DNA of 23,305 nt from Mollicutes bacterium (GCA_004552445.1 SFOJ01000012.1:1-23305); one strand, 5' to 3'; positions 1 to 8,684 are shown, numbered from the stretch's first letter. Notes: generated from the letters alone by a model not told the origin. Made by a program: numbers and translations.

Positions 1-29
1 TTTTATATATTCTATTTAATCAACAAATA

Positions 30-2105
30 TTATTCATCGTAATGAGCTTTAGCAGGAGAAAATTCATACTTTTCACATTTTTCACCATTTAATGTATATA
101 CCTTAGAACAAGTATATTTTTTTATTGCTTTAGGAAAACTATTTTTATAACATTTGGTACCACTTGCAACAAATCCTTCTTCACATACATACATTCCAAC
201 AGCATCAGTAGTTATTGTGGCATAACACTTTGTACCCTTAAGTACAGTATCATCAGTGCATATATATTTACTTGTGGCTGCTATTCCAGTTGTTTTAGCA
301 CACTGATTATTAACAGCAACATATCCACTTGGACAAATATATTTTTTCGTAGCAGCTATTGTTGTATTAGAAGAAATAACACAATTTCCTTTTCCATCTG
401 ATGTTCCTTGAGAACAATAATATGTTTTAGTAGCAAAAGTAGTGTAATGGCATAATCCATCGGTATAATCATATCTTCCTTGTGCACACCAGTAATAATA
501 TGGACTTGCTGTGTGTTCACAAGTTTGGCCTTTTAATGTTCCAGAACTACAAGAATATTTGATAGAAGCAGCAACTATACTTGGTCTATTTTTTATGCAA
601 TTAGTTCCAGATAAATTATAAGAAGAATCAGGACATGAATATTTAACTTCAGCAGAAATATTAGAAATGGTAAAACATTGATTTCCAGATGAAATATATC
701 CTTTAGGACAAGAATATACTACAACCGCATCAGCAGATTCAACTTTTTCACACTTAGTATCTTTTAGTTTAAAACCATCCGCACATTTGTACACAAATTT
801 TGAATCTCTAATATCATTACTTACGCAAATATCACCACTTACACTATAACCATCTTTACAGGTATATGTAATTTTAGCATCTACAGAATCTATTGTTTTT
901 TGACATTTATTGTCATCATTCAAAGTATATCCATTTTCACAGTAATAATATCCTTTAACACAGGTTCCATTTTTATTTATATACCCACTATCACATTTTT
1001 TTAAAGAAAAATATCCTTTAAGTATAAGTAAAAATAATAAACAAATAATTAAAAACAACATTACTATTTTTAAAACGAAATTTTCTGCAAAAAAATTTCT
1101 TATTTTAATAGCTATTGAACTATTCTTTATTAAATCAAAATAACTATCTTTAATATCATTATTCTTAATAGCATCATTATCATATATTCCAATAGTAACA
1201 GATGCCAAATCAGATGAAAAATTAATTTTTTTACTAGTATTAGAATATATTTTTATTTTTTCTAAATCTTTTCTCATTTTATTAGCACTATCATATCTAT
1301 TATTATGATTAAATGAACATGCTTTAGTCAAGATACTCATAATTTCATTAGATATTCCATCTATATTTGGAATTTTTTCACCCGACATTCTAATATCAAA
1401 TGCCTTCTTTTCATCAATATCAAAACTTACAAATGGAAGATTTCCATTAATCAATTTATACATAACAAGTCCTAATGAATATATATCAGATGTTGTATTT
1501 GGATTTTCACCATTATAAACTTCAGGAGAAATATAATCTAATGTACCAAATCCATTTAAATTATTATTTGACGTTGCTATTCCAAAATCTCCAAGTTTAT
1601 AATTACCTTTTTCATCAATAAATATATTACTAGGCTTAATGTCATTATGTATAATATTTTTTGAAGAACAATATTCTAAAGCTTTACATATATCACTGCC
1701 AAGTTTAATTACATCAGTAATTGTAACTTCCTTTTCAGAAAAATATTTAAGTATATCAGTTGCATATTCCATAAATATATATATATCATATCCATTTTCT
1801 TCTTTTTTACTCTCCTGAAAAAAGTCATAATACTTAATAATATGATCATTATTATCAAGATTTTTCATTATTTCAATTTCTTTTTTAATATTTTCAATGA
1901 TATGCAAATAATAAATATTTATATCATCTTCACTTCTTATGTATCCTTCGGTAAAAAGAAATCTAATTTCCTCATCATTTTTTGGTAAACTTATATATTT
2001 AACAGCACATACATCTCCATTATTATTTACTGCTCTATATACTTCAGAAAAACCTCCTTCACCTATTTTTTCATAAATTTTCCAATTTTTAATTTCTTTC
2101 TTCAT
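30..2105 (-). CDS. Transmembrane Ser/Thr protein kinase with Cys-rich repeat ectodomain
   Basis: This 691-residue Hanks-type kinase has its catalytic domain at residues 10-285. Visible landmarks are the Gly loop (GEGGFS, 15-20), the ATP-binding Lys36, the catalytic loop HNDIKPSN (153-160), the DFG triad (173-175) and SPE (193-195). The catalytic loop has HND in place of HRD, so it is a non-RD kinase. One membrane helix lies at about 343-365. The rest (about 371-680) contains 13 units of the form C-x(2)-G-Y/F-x(n)-C, giving 26 cysteines; by the positive-inside logic this part is outside the cell. Known bacterial relatives such as PknB and PrkC carry PASTA domains there instead. The start ATG overlaps the stop of the upstream FHA-ABC exporter gene as TAATG, so the two are probably translationally coupled. 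I infer that the ectodomain senses an extracellular or envelope signal and that the exporter is a substrate. No PP2C phosphatase is present. Kinase identity is sure; the ligand is unknown. Confidence 0.93.
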   Translation of the reverse strand: MKKEIKNWKIYEKIGEGGFSEVYRAVNNNGDVCAVKYISLPKNDEEIRFLFTEGYIRSEDDINIYYLHIIENIKKEIEIMKNLDNNDHIIKYYDFFQESKKEENGYDIYIFMEYATDILKYFSEKEVTITDVIKLGSDICKALEYCSSKNIIHNDIKPSNIFIDEKGNYKLGDFGIATSNNNLNGFGTLDYISPEVYNGENPNTTSDIYSLGLVMYKLINGNLPFVSFDIDEKKAFDIRMSGEKIPNIDGISNEIMSILTKACSFNHNNRYDSANKMRKDLEKIKIYSNTSKKINFSSDLASVTIGIYDNDAIKNNDIKDSYFDLIKNSSIAIKIRNFFAENFVLKIVMLFLIICLLFLLILKGYFSLKKCDSGYINKNGTCVKGYYYCENGYTLNDDNKCQKTIDSVDAKITYTCKDGYSVSGDICVSNDIRDSKFVYKCADGFKLKDTKCEKVESADAVVVYSCPKGYISSGNQCFTISNISAEVKYSCPDSSYNLSGTNCIKNRPSIVAASIKYSCSSGTLKGQTCEHTASPYYYWCAQGRYDYTDGLCHYTTFATKTYYCSQGTSDGKGNCVISSNTTIAATKKYICPSGYVAVNNQCAKTTGIAATSKYICTDDTVLKGTKCYATITTDAVGMYVCEEGFVASGTKCYKNSFPKAIKKYTCSKVYTLNGEKCEKYEFSPAKAHYDE

Positions 2106-4555
2106 TAATATCTACCACTTTCCAACTGTCGTTTCAAGATAACAAAACTAATAATAATAAAAGCAACCGTCATAATAATAATTATAGTTCCATCATAAAC
2201 TAAATGATTAATCGTAAAAGAGTAATAACTTTCTACTTCTCTAATGTATCCAGGAAAAACTTCTTGTATAGAACTAATTAAACTATTTAAATCATTAATA
2301 GTTCCAAGTGCTTCTACAGACCATCTGCATAATATAAAATTAGATATCTTACCTATAACACCATTTAATGGAAATAGTATTCCAGAAAATAATAATTGAG
2401 GTACCAAAAGTAATGTAGGCATTGTTGAAGCAGAAGATGAATCTTTAGCCAATATAGAAACAAAAAGTCCCATGGAAGAAGCTGAAAATATAGTTAATAT
2501 AATTATAAAAATAGTTTCTATATACCAGCTAAAAATAATACCATTACTTGGAACATCAACAAATAAAACAAATGCAGAAATCAATAGAAAAGATTGAATT
2601 ACAGAAAGTAAAAATAGGAAAAGTAGTTTTGAACATAAATAAGATGATATACGTAAATCAGACATATATTCCTTTTCTAAAATTACTCGTTCTTTACAAA
2701 CCTCTTGAATTGCATTTAAAAGTCCTAACCATATAGCAGCTGTAACTAAAGAAAATAAAATTGCTTTGGTTTCTTCATAAGAATAAAATATATTTTTAGT
2801 AACAACAATAGATAATAAAAATGCAATTAAAGGAACTTGTGCAAAAAGTAGTATTAATTGTTGATGATTATTAATTAATATTTTTAATCTTCTTCTAAAC
2901 AATGTATATAATTGTTTAGAAAATGATTTAGAATTCTTCTTTTTATTAATATTTGTAATTTCATTTTCAATATTTTTATTATTAGTATTAAATTCATCTA
3001 TGTTATTTTTGTTATTATTTTTTGATTCATTAAATTCATTTAACCATTTATCTGGGTCATTTGAGATTAAATTATAAATATCGACAAAATCTTTAACTTT
3101 AAAGAATTCTAAAGCTTCATCAGGTTTTCCATCAAAGCATAATTTACCACCATATCCAAAAAATACAACTTTATCACATAAATTTAGATTTAAAGTATTA
3201 TGAGTAACTAATATTATTGTTTTACCACTATCAGCCATTTTTCTTAATGTTTTCATTATACTTCTTTCTGTTCCTGGGTCAAGACCACTTGTAGGTTCAT
3301 CAAGAAAAAATAATTTAGGGTCTGCAATTAATTCAACAGCTATACATGCTCTTTTTTTCTGTCCACCAGAAAGGTTTCTAATCATAACATCTTTTTTATC
3401 GGATAATTCGACTATCTCTAATACATTATTAATTCTATTAATTTTTTCTTGATAAGTAACATCATCAGGCATTCTAAGATTAGCTGAGTATTTAAGCATA
3501 TCAATTAAAGTTAAATCGTTAAAAATTATATTTTCTTGTGGTACATAACCAATCAAATTTTTTAAAGCAGAATAATTATTAAACAGGTCACTACCATTAA
3601 CCAAAACTTTACCACTTGTAGGTTTTGAAATACCACTGATACACTTTAAAAATGTAGATTTACCAGCTCCGCTTCCTCCAATAAATGCGATAAATTGACC
3701 AGGAGTTGCCGAAAAATTAATATGTTGTGCAATATCTTTCTTTTTTCCTTTAACTTTTATAGTTTTAACTATATCTATAGCATCAAGTCTAACGCCTTCA
3801 TCATATAACTGATATAAAATACTATTTTTATTATATATAAGCTTAATGTTATTAATAATTATTACATCTTTGTCTTTAAGAAGCTTTTGTCCTACTAATA
3901 TATTATTATTTAGTATTATACTACCTTTATTATTATAAGCACTTATATAATGTCCTTTATCTAGTTTTGTGATTTTAGCATGTTTAAGTAACACAGATAT
4001 ACGATTGAAAACAATATCACAATCTTCACCTCTACCAATCAATACATTTTTTTTATCACGTAAAGGAAAGCTAACCCACTTATTTGCTTTTTCTCCAATT
4101 GTAATAACCATTAGTATTCCTATACTTAGAGGATTATTAGGATTATCAATTTTGATAAAATCACCGTCATTTAAATAGCTATCTTTTGCTTTAACACTAT
4201 TAACAAAAATACCATTTTTGCTATTTTCATCAAAAACTCTTATGGAACCATCATCAATAGTAAAGTATCCATGATGCTGTGATACTAATAAAGATGGTAA
4301 AACAATGTCATTATCTTCTGAACGCCCAAAAGTAATTTTATTACTTTCATAATCATTAAGAGAAATATTTTTTATATAATTATCTCCAATTATAGTAATA
4401 ATATATTTTATTTTCTTTTTTGTATTTTTATTTAGGTCATTATTCTTTTCAGTATCATTAATATATGAAATAAAATTATCATCCTTTTTATTAATTTTAA
4501 TCTCGGTATTAAAATCATTAATAAATTTACCTTTAGTATTTATCCCTTCATTCAC
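2105..4555 (-). CDS. Double-FHA ABC-2 type exporter (fused ATPase and permease)
   Basis: This 816-residue protein carries two phosphothreonine-binding FHA domains. FHA1 spans about 70-135, with GRSEDNDI, SQHH and SKNG motifs. FHA2 spans about 168-240, with GRGEDCDI and a more divergent second half. An ABCG/White-like ATPase follows: Walker A GGSGAGKST (293-301), signature LSGGQ (395-399), Walker B LFFLDEP (415-421) and switch His452. An Asn/Lys-rich linker (about 505-545) leads to a permease with about six helices (560-816). The order FHA-FHA-ATPase-permease matches mycobacterial Rv1747, which is phosphorylated by its neighbour kinase PknF. The start is GTG, 5-6 bases after an AGGTGAT ribosome site. 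The kinase gene follows with a one-base overlap. The FHA domains probably dock phosphorylated kinase or self-phosphosites to gate export. The substrate cannot be read from the sequence. Confidence 0.92.
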   Translation of the reverse strand: MNEGINTKGKFINDFNTEIKINKKDDNFISYINDTEKNNDLNKNTKKKIKYIITIIGDNYIKNISLNDYESNKITFGRSEDNDIVLPSLLVSQHHGYFTIDDGSIRVFDENSKNGIFVNSVKAKDSYLNDGDFIKIDNPNNPLSIGILMVITIGEKANKWVSFPLRDKKNVLIGRGEDCDIVFNRISVLLKHAKITKLDKGHYISAYNNKGSIILNNNILVGQKLLKDKDVIIINNIKLIYNKNSILYQLYDEGVRLDAIDIVKTIKVKGKKKDIAQHINFSATPGQFIAFIGGSGAGKSTFLKCISGISKPTSGKVLVNGSDLFNNYSALKNLIGYVPQENIIFNDLTLIDMLKYSANLRMPDDVTYQEKINRINNVLEIVELSDKKDVMIRNLSGGQKKRACIAVELIADPKLFFLDEPTSGLDPGTERSIMKTLRKMADSGKTIILVTHNTLNLNLCDKVVFFGYGGKLCFDGKPDEALEFFKVKDFVDIYNLISNDPDKWLNEFNESKNNNKNNIDEFNTNNKNIENEITNINKKKNSKSFSKQLYTLFRRRLKILINNHQQLILLFAQVPLIAFLLSIVVTKNIFYSYEETKAILFSLVTAAIWLGLLNAIQEVCKERVILEKEYMSDLRISSYLCSKLLFLFLLSVIQSFLLISAFVLFVDVPSNGIIFSWYIETIFIIILTIFSASSMGLFVSILAKDSSSASTMPTLLLVPQLLFSGILFPLNGVIGKISNFILCRWSVEALGTINDLNSLISSIQEVFPGYIREVESYYSFTINHLVYDGTIIIIMTVAFIIISFVILKRQLESGRY

Positions 4556-4572
4556 TTTTAATCACCTATTCT

Positions 4573-4578
4573 ATTATA
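4573..4578 (-). promoter_or_regulatory. Possible -10 element for the FHA-ABC/kinase unit
   Basis: A perfect TATAAT (minus strand) lies 18 bases upstream of the GTG start, just before the AGGTGAT ribosome site. No good -35 hexamer sits at 17 bases. In DNA this AT-rich the call is weak. It is supported mainly by position, because a terminator for the upstream gene lies between it and the hydrolase gene, so the unit needs its own promoter. Confidence 0.35.
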
Positions 4579-4637
4579 ATCATATCATTTGCTATAAAAT
4601 AAATCAATAAATATTCCATACACTATTTATATACCTA

Positions 4638-4664
4638 ATAAAAAAGAATCCTAAATGGATTCTT
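4638..4664 (-). terminator. Intrinsic terminator of the alpha/beta hydrolase gene
   Basis: A perfect 8-bp stem (AAGAATCC/GGATTCTT, loop TAAAT) is followed on the minus strand by a run of T. It lies 14 bases beyond the hydrolase stop and separates that gene from the FHA-ABC/kinase unit. Confidence 0.85.
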
Positions 4665-4677
4665 AAAATTTGTAATT

Positions 4678-6369
4678 TTATTTAATAATGCTTTCAAGTG
4701 GTTTACCTGAATTTTCAAAAGCTGAACATTGCATATTTGCAACACAATTTGCAAAATTTCCTATTAAATTAGTATATTCAGTTTTATTTGAACCTACTAC
4801 AATGAAAGCATGTGGTGCTTTTGCAACATTCCATCTATAAAGTAATTTTGCATTGCCAATATTAGCTACAATAACATCTGCATTACTAGGTGGAACCATA
4901 GTATCATTATCTCCATGAATTATAATAACTTTACTTCCTTTTGGAAATTGTCTTCCTGAAGAAAATGCATTAGCATATTTGTCGTAATTTTCTTCTGTTA
5001 ATCCAATTCCTCCAAATTTAATTAATAGTTTGGCAATAATATCTTCAAGTAATGATGAAGAATCTTTATTAAAAGAATTATTTACTTTATTAATAGAGTA
5101 GTTATCAATAATATAAGTTTGTTTACTAATAGTATATTTATTCCACCAATCAATAATTTCATTTTTATCTATTTCTGGAATTTGTATTTGGTTTTTATCA
5201 TTTACGTTTGGATAATTGTCTTTTTTATTTTCTATATATTCATTTAACTTATCACTAAATTCTTTTAAGTATTCATTAAGTTCAGTTCCATTAGTAATAT
5301 CAATTTCATTAATTTCAGAAAAATCTCCAATATTTAAATTTTTAATTTGATTTTGAAGTTCATTCATAAAGTTATTTACATCAATATCAAATCCACCAAG
5401 AAGTGCAGTAGACTGACTACTATCTCCTAAAGAAAGCATACCGGTAATAATTCCTGTCATAGAAGCATATCCACAATCATCTACAAATCCTTTTACATTT
5501 AATTCTGTTAAATTGGCTGAATATACTCCCCCAGAAGCTGAAGCAATATCTGGATTTGTTGCAAGTTGAAGTGTTGTAGCACTACCTAAAGATACACCAT
5601 GTACTACGATAGTTTCTGGTTTACTATTAACACCATATCTCGCATAATTAGTATTTAAATCTTTGATCCAGTCATAAGTATCCAAACTTTCTAAGTAACC
5701 CATAGCTACTTTACCTTCGCTTTTTCCAGCACCTCTTAAATCCGGAGCAATAACATTATATCCTTGTGAAGTGTACATTTCTCCTAAAGTACTATATATT
5801 TGTTTTCCGGTCATATTTACACCATGTAATAATACTGCCCATTTATTAGAATTAGCATCACTTATATAAACATTAGCGCTTAAACCATTATCACTTAGGC
5901 AATAATCTCCACCGATTGTTTCACATACTGTATATGATTTTAACGTTAAAGTTTTACTAACAATTGATGAATTACCACCAATATTAGTATTTAATAAAGA
6001 ATCCAATATGCTGATTATACTATTTAAAAATTTCCCAGTATCATTTTCATTATTTTCTATAACACTATTAGTAAGTAAAGTGTTTGCATAACCAGTACCA
6101 TCACCATCATCATAAGTTTTTCCATATTCTTGAACTTTTTCCAAGAAATCAACCTTAGCCTCTTCAACATCCACGCTAGAATCCATATTGCTTGCATATT
6201 CTTTTAAGCCAGATAAATATTCTTTGTATTGTTTTGTCTCGTAAGTTTCTATAGTTTTTTCATTAGAAAAATCAAATAACTTAAAAACAACAAAAACTAT
6301 GGCAATAACAACTACTATAATTCCTATCCACAAAATCCACTTATTACTTTTATTTTTTTCTTCACTCAT
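4678..6369 (-). CDS. Membrane-anchored alpha/beta hydrolase
   Basis: This 563-residue protein begins with a short basic cytoplasmic tail and a helix at 11-32, so the rest is likely outside the membrane. The hydrolase fold starts near 175 with the oxyanion HG motif (LLHG, 180-183). The nucleophile elbow is GVSLGS with Ser260, the acid is in HGDNDT (Asp487 or Asp489), and the base is His520 (APHAF). The ordering resembles the YqkD/BAAT-type serine hydrolases of Bacilli. An insertion of about 150 residues (about 310-460) rich in Asn, Lys and Glu separates nucleophile and acid; it probably forms a lid or cap. The region 36-170 ahead of the fold is of unknown fold. The gene stands alone, with its own promoter and terminator. 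The substrate is unknown; an ester or amide bond in the envelope or in diet-derived compounds is possible. Confidence 0.85.
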   Translation of the reverse strand: MSEEKNKSNKWILWIGIIVVVIAIVFVVFKLFDFSNEKTIETYETKQYKEYLSGLKEYASNMDSSVDVEEAKVDFLEKVQEYGKTYDDGDGTGYANTLLTNSVIENNENDTGKFLNSIISILDSLLNTNIGGNSSIVSKTLTLKSYTVCETIGGDYCLSDNGLSANVYISDANSNKWAVLLHGVNMTGKQIYSTLGEMYTSQGYNVIAPDLRGAGKSEGKVAMGYLESLDTYDWIKDLNTNYARYGVNSKPETIVVHGVSLGSATTLQLATNPDIASASGGVYSANLTELNVKGFVDDCGYASMTGIITGMLSLGDSSQSTALLGGFDIDVNNFMNELQNQIKNLNIGDFSEINEIDITNGTELNEYLKEFSDKLNEYIENKKDNYPNVNDKNQIQIPEIDKNEIIDWWNKYTISKQTYIIDNYSINKVNNSFNKDSSSLLEDIIAKLLIKFGGIGLTEENYDKYANAFSSGRQFPKGSKVIIIHGDNDTMVPPSNADVIVANIGNAKLLYRWNVAKAPHAFIVVGSNKTEYTNLIGNFANCVANMQCSAFENSGKPLESIIK

Positions 6370-6394
6370 AATTTTTCCTTCCTATTCTAAATTT

Positions 6395-6453
6395 AAATAT
6401 ACATTCTTTAATAAATAAAGTCAAGAATTAATAAAATATTTGAATGTATATTT
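6395..6453. repeat. 12-bp perfect inverted repeat flanking the hydrolase promoter
   Basis: AAATATACATTC at 6395-6406 is repeated in inverse orientation at 6442-6453 with 35 bases between. One arm covers the -10 box; the other lies upstream of the -35 box. Arm centres are 47 bases apart, about 4.5 helical turns. It may be a paired operator for a looping regulator, or a long-loop hairpin. The arms are AT-rich, so chance is not excluded. Confidence 0.55.
6396..6424 (-). promoter_or_regulatory. Sigma-A promoter of the hydrolase gene
   Basis: TTGACT and TATATT (minus strand) are separated by exactly 17 bases, 27 bases upstream of the ATG. This is among the best promoters in the window. Its -10 box is part of one arm of the 12-bp inverted repeat described at 6395-6453. 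Confidence 0.8.
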
Positions 6454-6500
6454 ATAATGTTATTTGATAAAATTGACTATATTACTTTATGTTTTAAAAA

Positions 6501-7124
6501 TTAATAAATATTTTTTTCTTTGGATTTATTTTTATATAATTTAGTTATTAAAATTATTAATAATATAAATAAAAGTAGTAATGAAAAACGTGAATATAAT
6601 TTAAATATCTTTAGTATTGCTTTCCAATTTCTTCCAACTATATGTCCTAGTATTATTAATACTAGATTCCATATTACTGAACCAAGTAATGTATAAGTTA
6701 TAAACTTACTTATATTCATTTTATTTATTCCTGCTGGTATTGAAATTATACTTCTAATTAATGGTATAAATCTACCAAAAAATACTGTTTTTTTACCTTC
6801 GTTAGTAAACCATTTATTTGCATTATCTATATCGCTATTTTTTAATTTTAATACTCTTCCTAGTTTTCCTGAAATTAATATTTTTAATTTTTCTTTGCTA
6901 AATATAGTTCCTATTTTATATAACAATAAAGCACCAATTAGTGACCCTAAAGTTGATGAAATAATCATTCCTATTATGTTTAATTTTGTATATGTTGTCA
7001 TAAAACCACCAAATAATAGAATTAATTCTGATGGTATTGGTGGAAATATATTTTCAAGTAATATCAATAAAAATACTCCTATATATCCGTAAATATTCAT
7101 AATATTTATAATAAATTCTTGCAT
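6501..7124 (-). CDS. DedA family membrane protein (likely polyprenyl-phosphate flippase)
   Basis: This 207-residue polytopic protein is within the usual DedA size. The first re-entrant motif E-x(3)-PPIPSE (24-33) and the second motif FGRFIP-x(2)-RS-x(3)-P-AG (116-132) include the conserved acidic (Glu24, Glu33) and arginine (Arg118, Arg124) residues. A strongly hydrophobic C-terminal helix (about 178-197) ends in a basic tail. Members such as UptA recycle undecaprenyl phosphate across the membrane, which fits the cell-wall genes nearby. Other DedA proteins affect phospholipid flipping or membrane potential, so the exact substrate is open. The ATG follows AAAGGAG by 6-7 bases. No hairpin terminator is visible between this gene and the hydrolase, so some readthrough is possible. 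Confidence 0.92.
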   Translation of the reverse strand: MQEFIINIMNIYGYIGVFLLILLENIFPPIPSELILLFGGFMTTYTKLNIIGMIISSTLGSLIGALLLYKIGTIFSKEKLKILISGKLGRVLKLKNSDIDNANKWFTNEGKKTVFFGRFIPLIRSIISIPAGINKMNISKFITYTLLGSVIWNLVLIILGHIVGRNWKAILKIFKLYSRFSLLLLFILLIILITKLYKNKSKEKNIY

Positions 7125-7240
7125 ATTATTTCTCCTTTAATAGTTTGTTTACTAAAATAATATATTTTTCCTAAAGAATTATTATTACTTTCTTCTAAAT
7201 CTTTTAAATACTATTTAATTTTTTATGCATTAATATAAAT

Positions 7241-7265
7241 TAAAAAAGAACTGATATTTCAGTTC
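7241..7265 (-). terminator. Intrinsic terminator after the 7273-8118 gene
   Basis: Stem GAACTGA/TCAGTTC with loop TATT is followed on the minus strand by six T. It lies 8 bases beyond the stop codon. Confidence 0.88.
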
Positions 7266-7272
7266 AATACTT

Positions 7273-8118
7273 TTATTTTATAACAATTCCATCTAAATTA
7301 CATATATATGAGTTTGGTAATAGTTTTTTTATTTCTTCTAAAGTTTTTTTGTCTTTTTCATAGTTTCTACCAACAAGTATACCTTCTATAAAATTTGATG
7401 GTATCCCAAATATTATTGCACTTTCTCTATCAGTGAAAAAGTCATTCTTATGTTTTTTATCTTTAATAAATCTTTCATAATATGATGGATTTACAAATTC
7501 TTTTAATTTCCTATTTGAAATACTATTTGATAAAATATCTCCTTTTAGTAGTTTTTCTATGTATTTATTGTTGCTATCAAATATTATACCTATTTGTACT
7601 CTATCTTGAAGTAGACTGGGTAGAAATCTTGCTTCTTTTGTTTCTTCAACGTTCCACATATGACAATCATATTTTTTAGATTCTTCTATAATATTATTCA
7701 TCTTTGAATATGGAATTACCGCTGTTTTATTGCACTGTGTATCTTTACCGTTTTCAAATACTCCAGCATATAGAATAGTTCCTCCAGAATAAAAATCAAT
7801 ATAATCTTTTAAATAATAATCTTGTTTTAAGTTCCATACACTTACACTACTTGGGTATTTAGAAACTCTTGCATTTATAAACCAACTAGATATTAATCCA
7901 TCTTTTAAAATTTCTTTAAGACCAGTTAAATTTCTATAAGTACCATGAAGTAATGTTCCCTTTTTTAATTTAACTTGCTCTCCAATGTCAAATTTTTGTT
8001 TTTCAATTTTATAGTTTTCTTTTGCTTTATAATAATTCTTAATTTGTCTTAAGACTATAGTTTGTGTATTTTTACTAAATTTTTCTTTTACAATTTTTAT
8101 AAAGTCTTCTTTATTCAT
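7273..8118 (-). CDS. Unknown protein, possible ADP-ribosyltransferase-like fold
   Basis: This 281-residue soluble protein has no signal peptide and no membrane helix. I do not recognise the family with certainty. The stretch around residues 54-76 (GTLLHGTYRNL, then KEILKDGLISS) has the look of the first motif of PARP, Tpt1 or DarT-like ADP-ribosyltransferases: a His-Gly-Thr before a helix ending in ILxxGL. A later motif could be FYSGGTILYAG (109-119), and Glu159, Glu160 or Glu164 could be the acidic residue. These assignments are inference from motif shape only. The N-terminal 50 residues are basic and look helical. The gene has a good ribosome site (AGGAGT) and its own terminator, and TGTTAGAAT at 8138-8146 on the minus strand could be an extended -10 box. 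It lies between lepB and dedA with no obvious functional partner. Confidence 0.6.
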   Translation of the reverse strand: MNKEDFIKIVKEKFSKNTQTIVLRQIKNYYKAKENYKIEKQKFDIGEQVKLKKGTLLHGTYRNLTGLKEILKDGLISSWFINARVSKYPSSVSVWNLKQDYYLKDYIDFYSGGTILYAGVFENGKDTQCNKTAVIPYSKMNNIIEESKKYDCHMWNVEETKEARFLPSLLQDRVQIGIIFDSNNKYIEKLLKGDILSNSISNRKLKEFVNPSYYERFIKDKKHKNDFFTDRESAIIFGIPSNFIEGILVGRNYEKDKKTLEEIKKLLPNSYICNLDGIVIK

Positions 8119-8146
8119 ATCTACTCCTATTATGAAAATTCTAACA

Positions 8147-8179
8147 TAAAAAAGTAATAATGTCTAACATTATTACTTT
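8147..8179 (-). terminator. Intrinsic terminator of lepB
   Basis: A perfect 12-bp stem (AAAGTAATAATG/CATTATTACTTT, loop TCTAA) is followed by a T run on the minus strand. The stem overlaps the lepB stop codon. Confidence 0.9.
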
Positions 8180-8667
8180 ACGTATCCAACTTTATCAAAA
8201 GGATAAAATCTTATTCCTACTCTTCCAACTATATCTTTTTTATTAAAGTTTCCAAGCATTCTACTATCTTTAGATACATCTCTATTATCACCTAAAACAA
8301 AGTATTCGTCTTCTTTTGTTTTTACTTTAAAATCATCTGTATATTCAAAACTTAATTTTGTTTCTATTAGTTTTCCGTTTATATAAAGTTTATTGTCTTT
8401 GTATTCAATTGTTTCATTTGGAAGACCTATCACTCTTTTGATAATTCTATCATTATCTTCATCATTATTTACTACAACTATATCAAATCTTTCAATTGGT
8501 TTTATCCTATAAACTAACTTATTTATTATAACCAAATCATGATTATTAAGAGTACTTTCCATACTGCTTCCAGAAACTGCTGCTGGTGTTATTAAAAACG
8601 TTCTAATAAGTACTACTATTAAAACTATATAAACATAGTCTTTTATTGAATACCATATTTTTTTCAT
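8173..8667 (-). CDS. lepB: Type I signal peptidase
   Basis: This 164-residue membrane protease removes signal peptides from secreted proteins on the outer face of the membrane. One N-terminal helix (about 10-28) is followed by box B with the nucleophile Ser35 (GSSM). The general base Lys77 is in RIIKRVIG, and box E is GDNRD-x(3)-DSR (126-136). The length is typical of Gram-positive SipS-type enzymes, which lack the large insertion of the E. coli protein. The ATG has an AAAGGAG ribosome site. The gene lies just after rplS but behind a terminator-like hairpin, so expression depends on readthrough or on a promoter inside rplS. Confidence 0.95.
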   Translation of the reverse strand: MKKIWYSIKDYVYIVLIVVLIRTFLITPAAVSGSSMESTLNNHDLVIINKLVYRIKPIERFDIVVVNNDEDNDRIIKRVIGLPNETIEYKDNKLYINGKLIETKLSFEYTDDFKVKTKEDEYFVLGDNRDVSKDSRMLGNFNKKDIVGRVGIRFYPFDKVGYVK

Positions 8668-8684
8668 TTAATCTCCTTTTTCTA

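Noticed and set aside
30..980. CRISPR-like or DNA-level tandem repeats in the kinase ectodomain
   Set aside because: The repetition is at protein level (Cys and Gly-Tyr spacing). The DNA units differ too much in sequence and length to be a repeat array.
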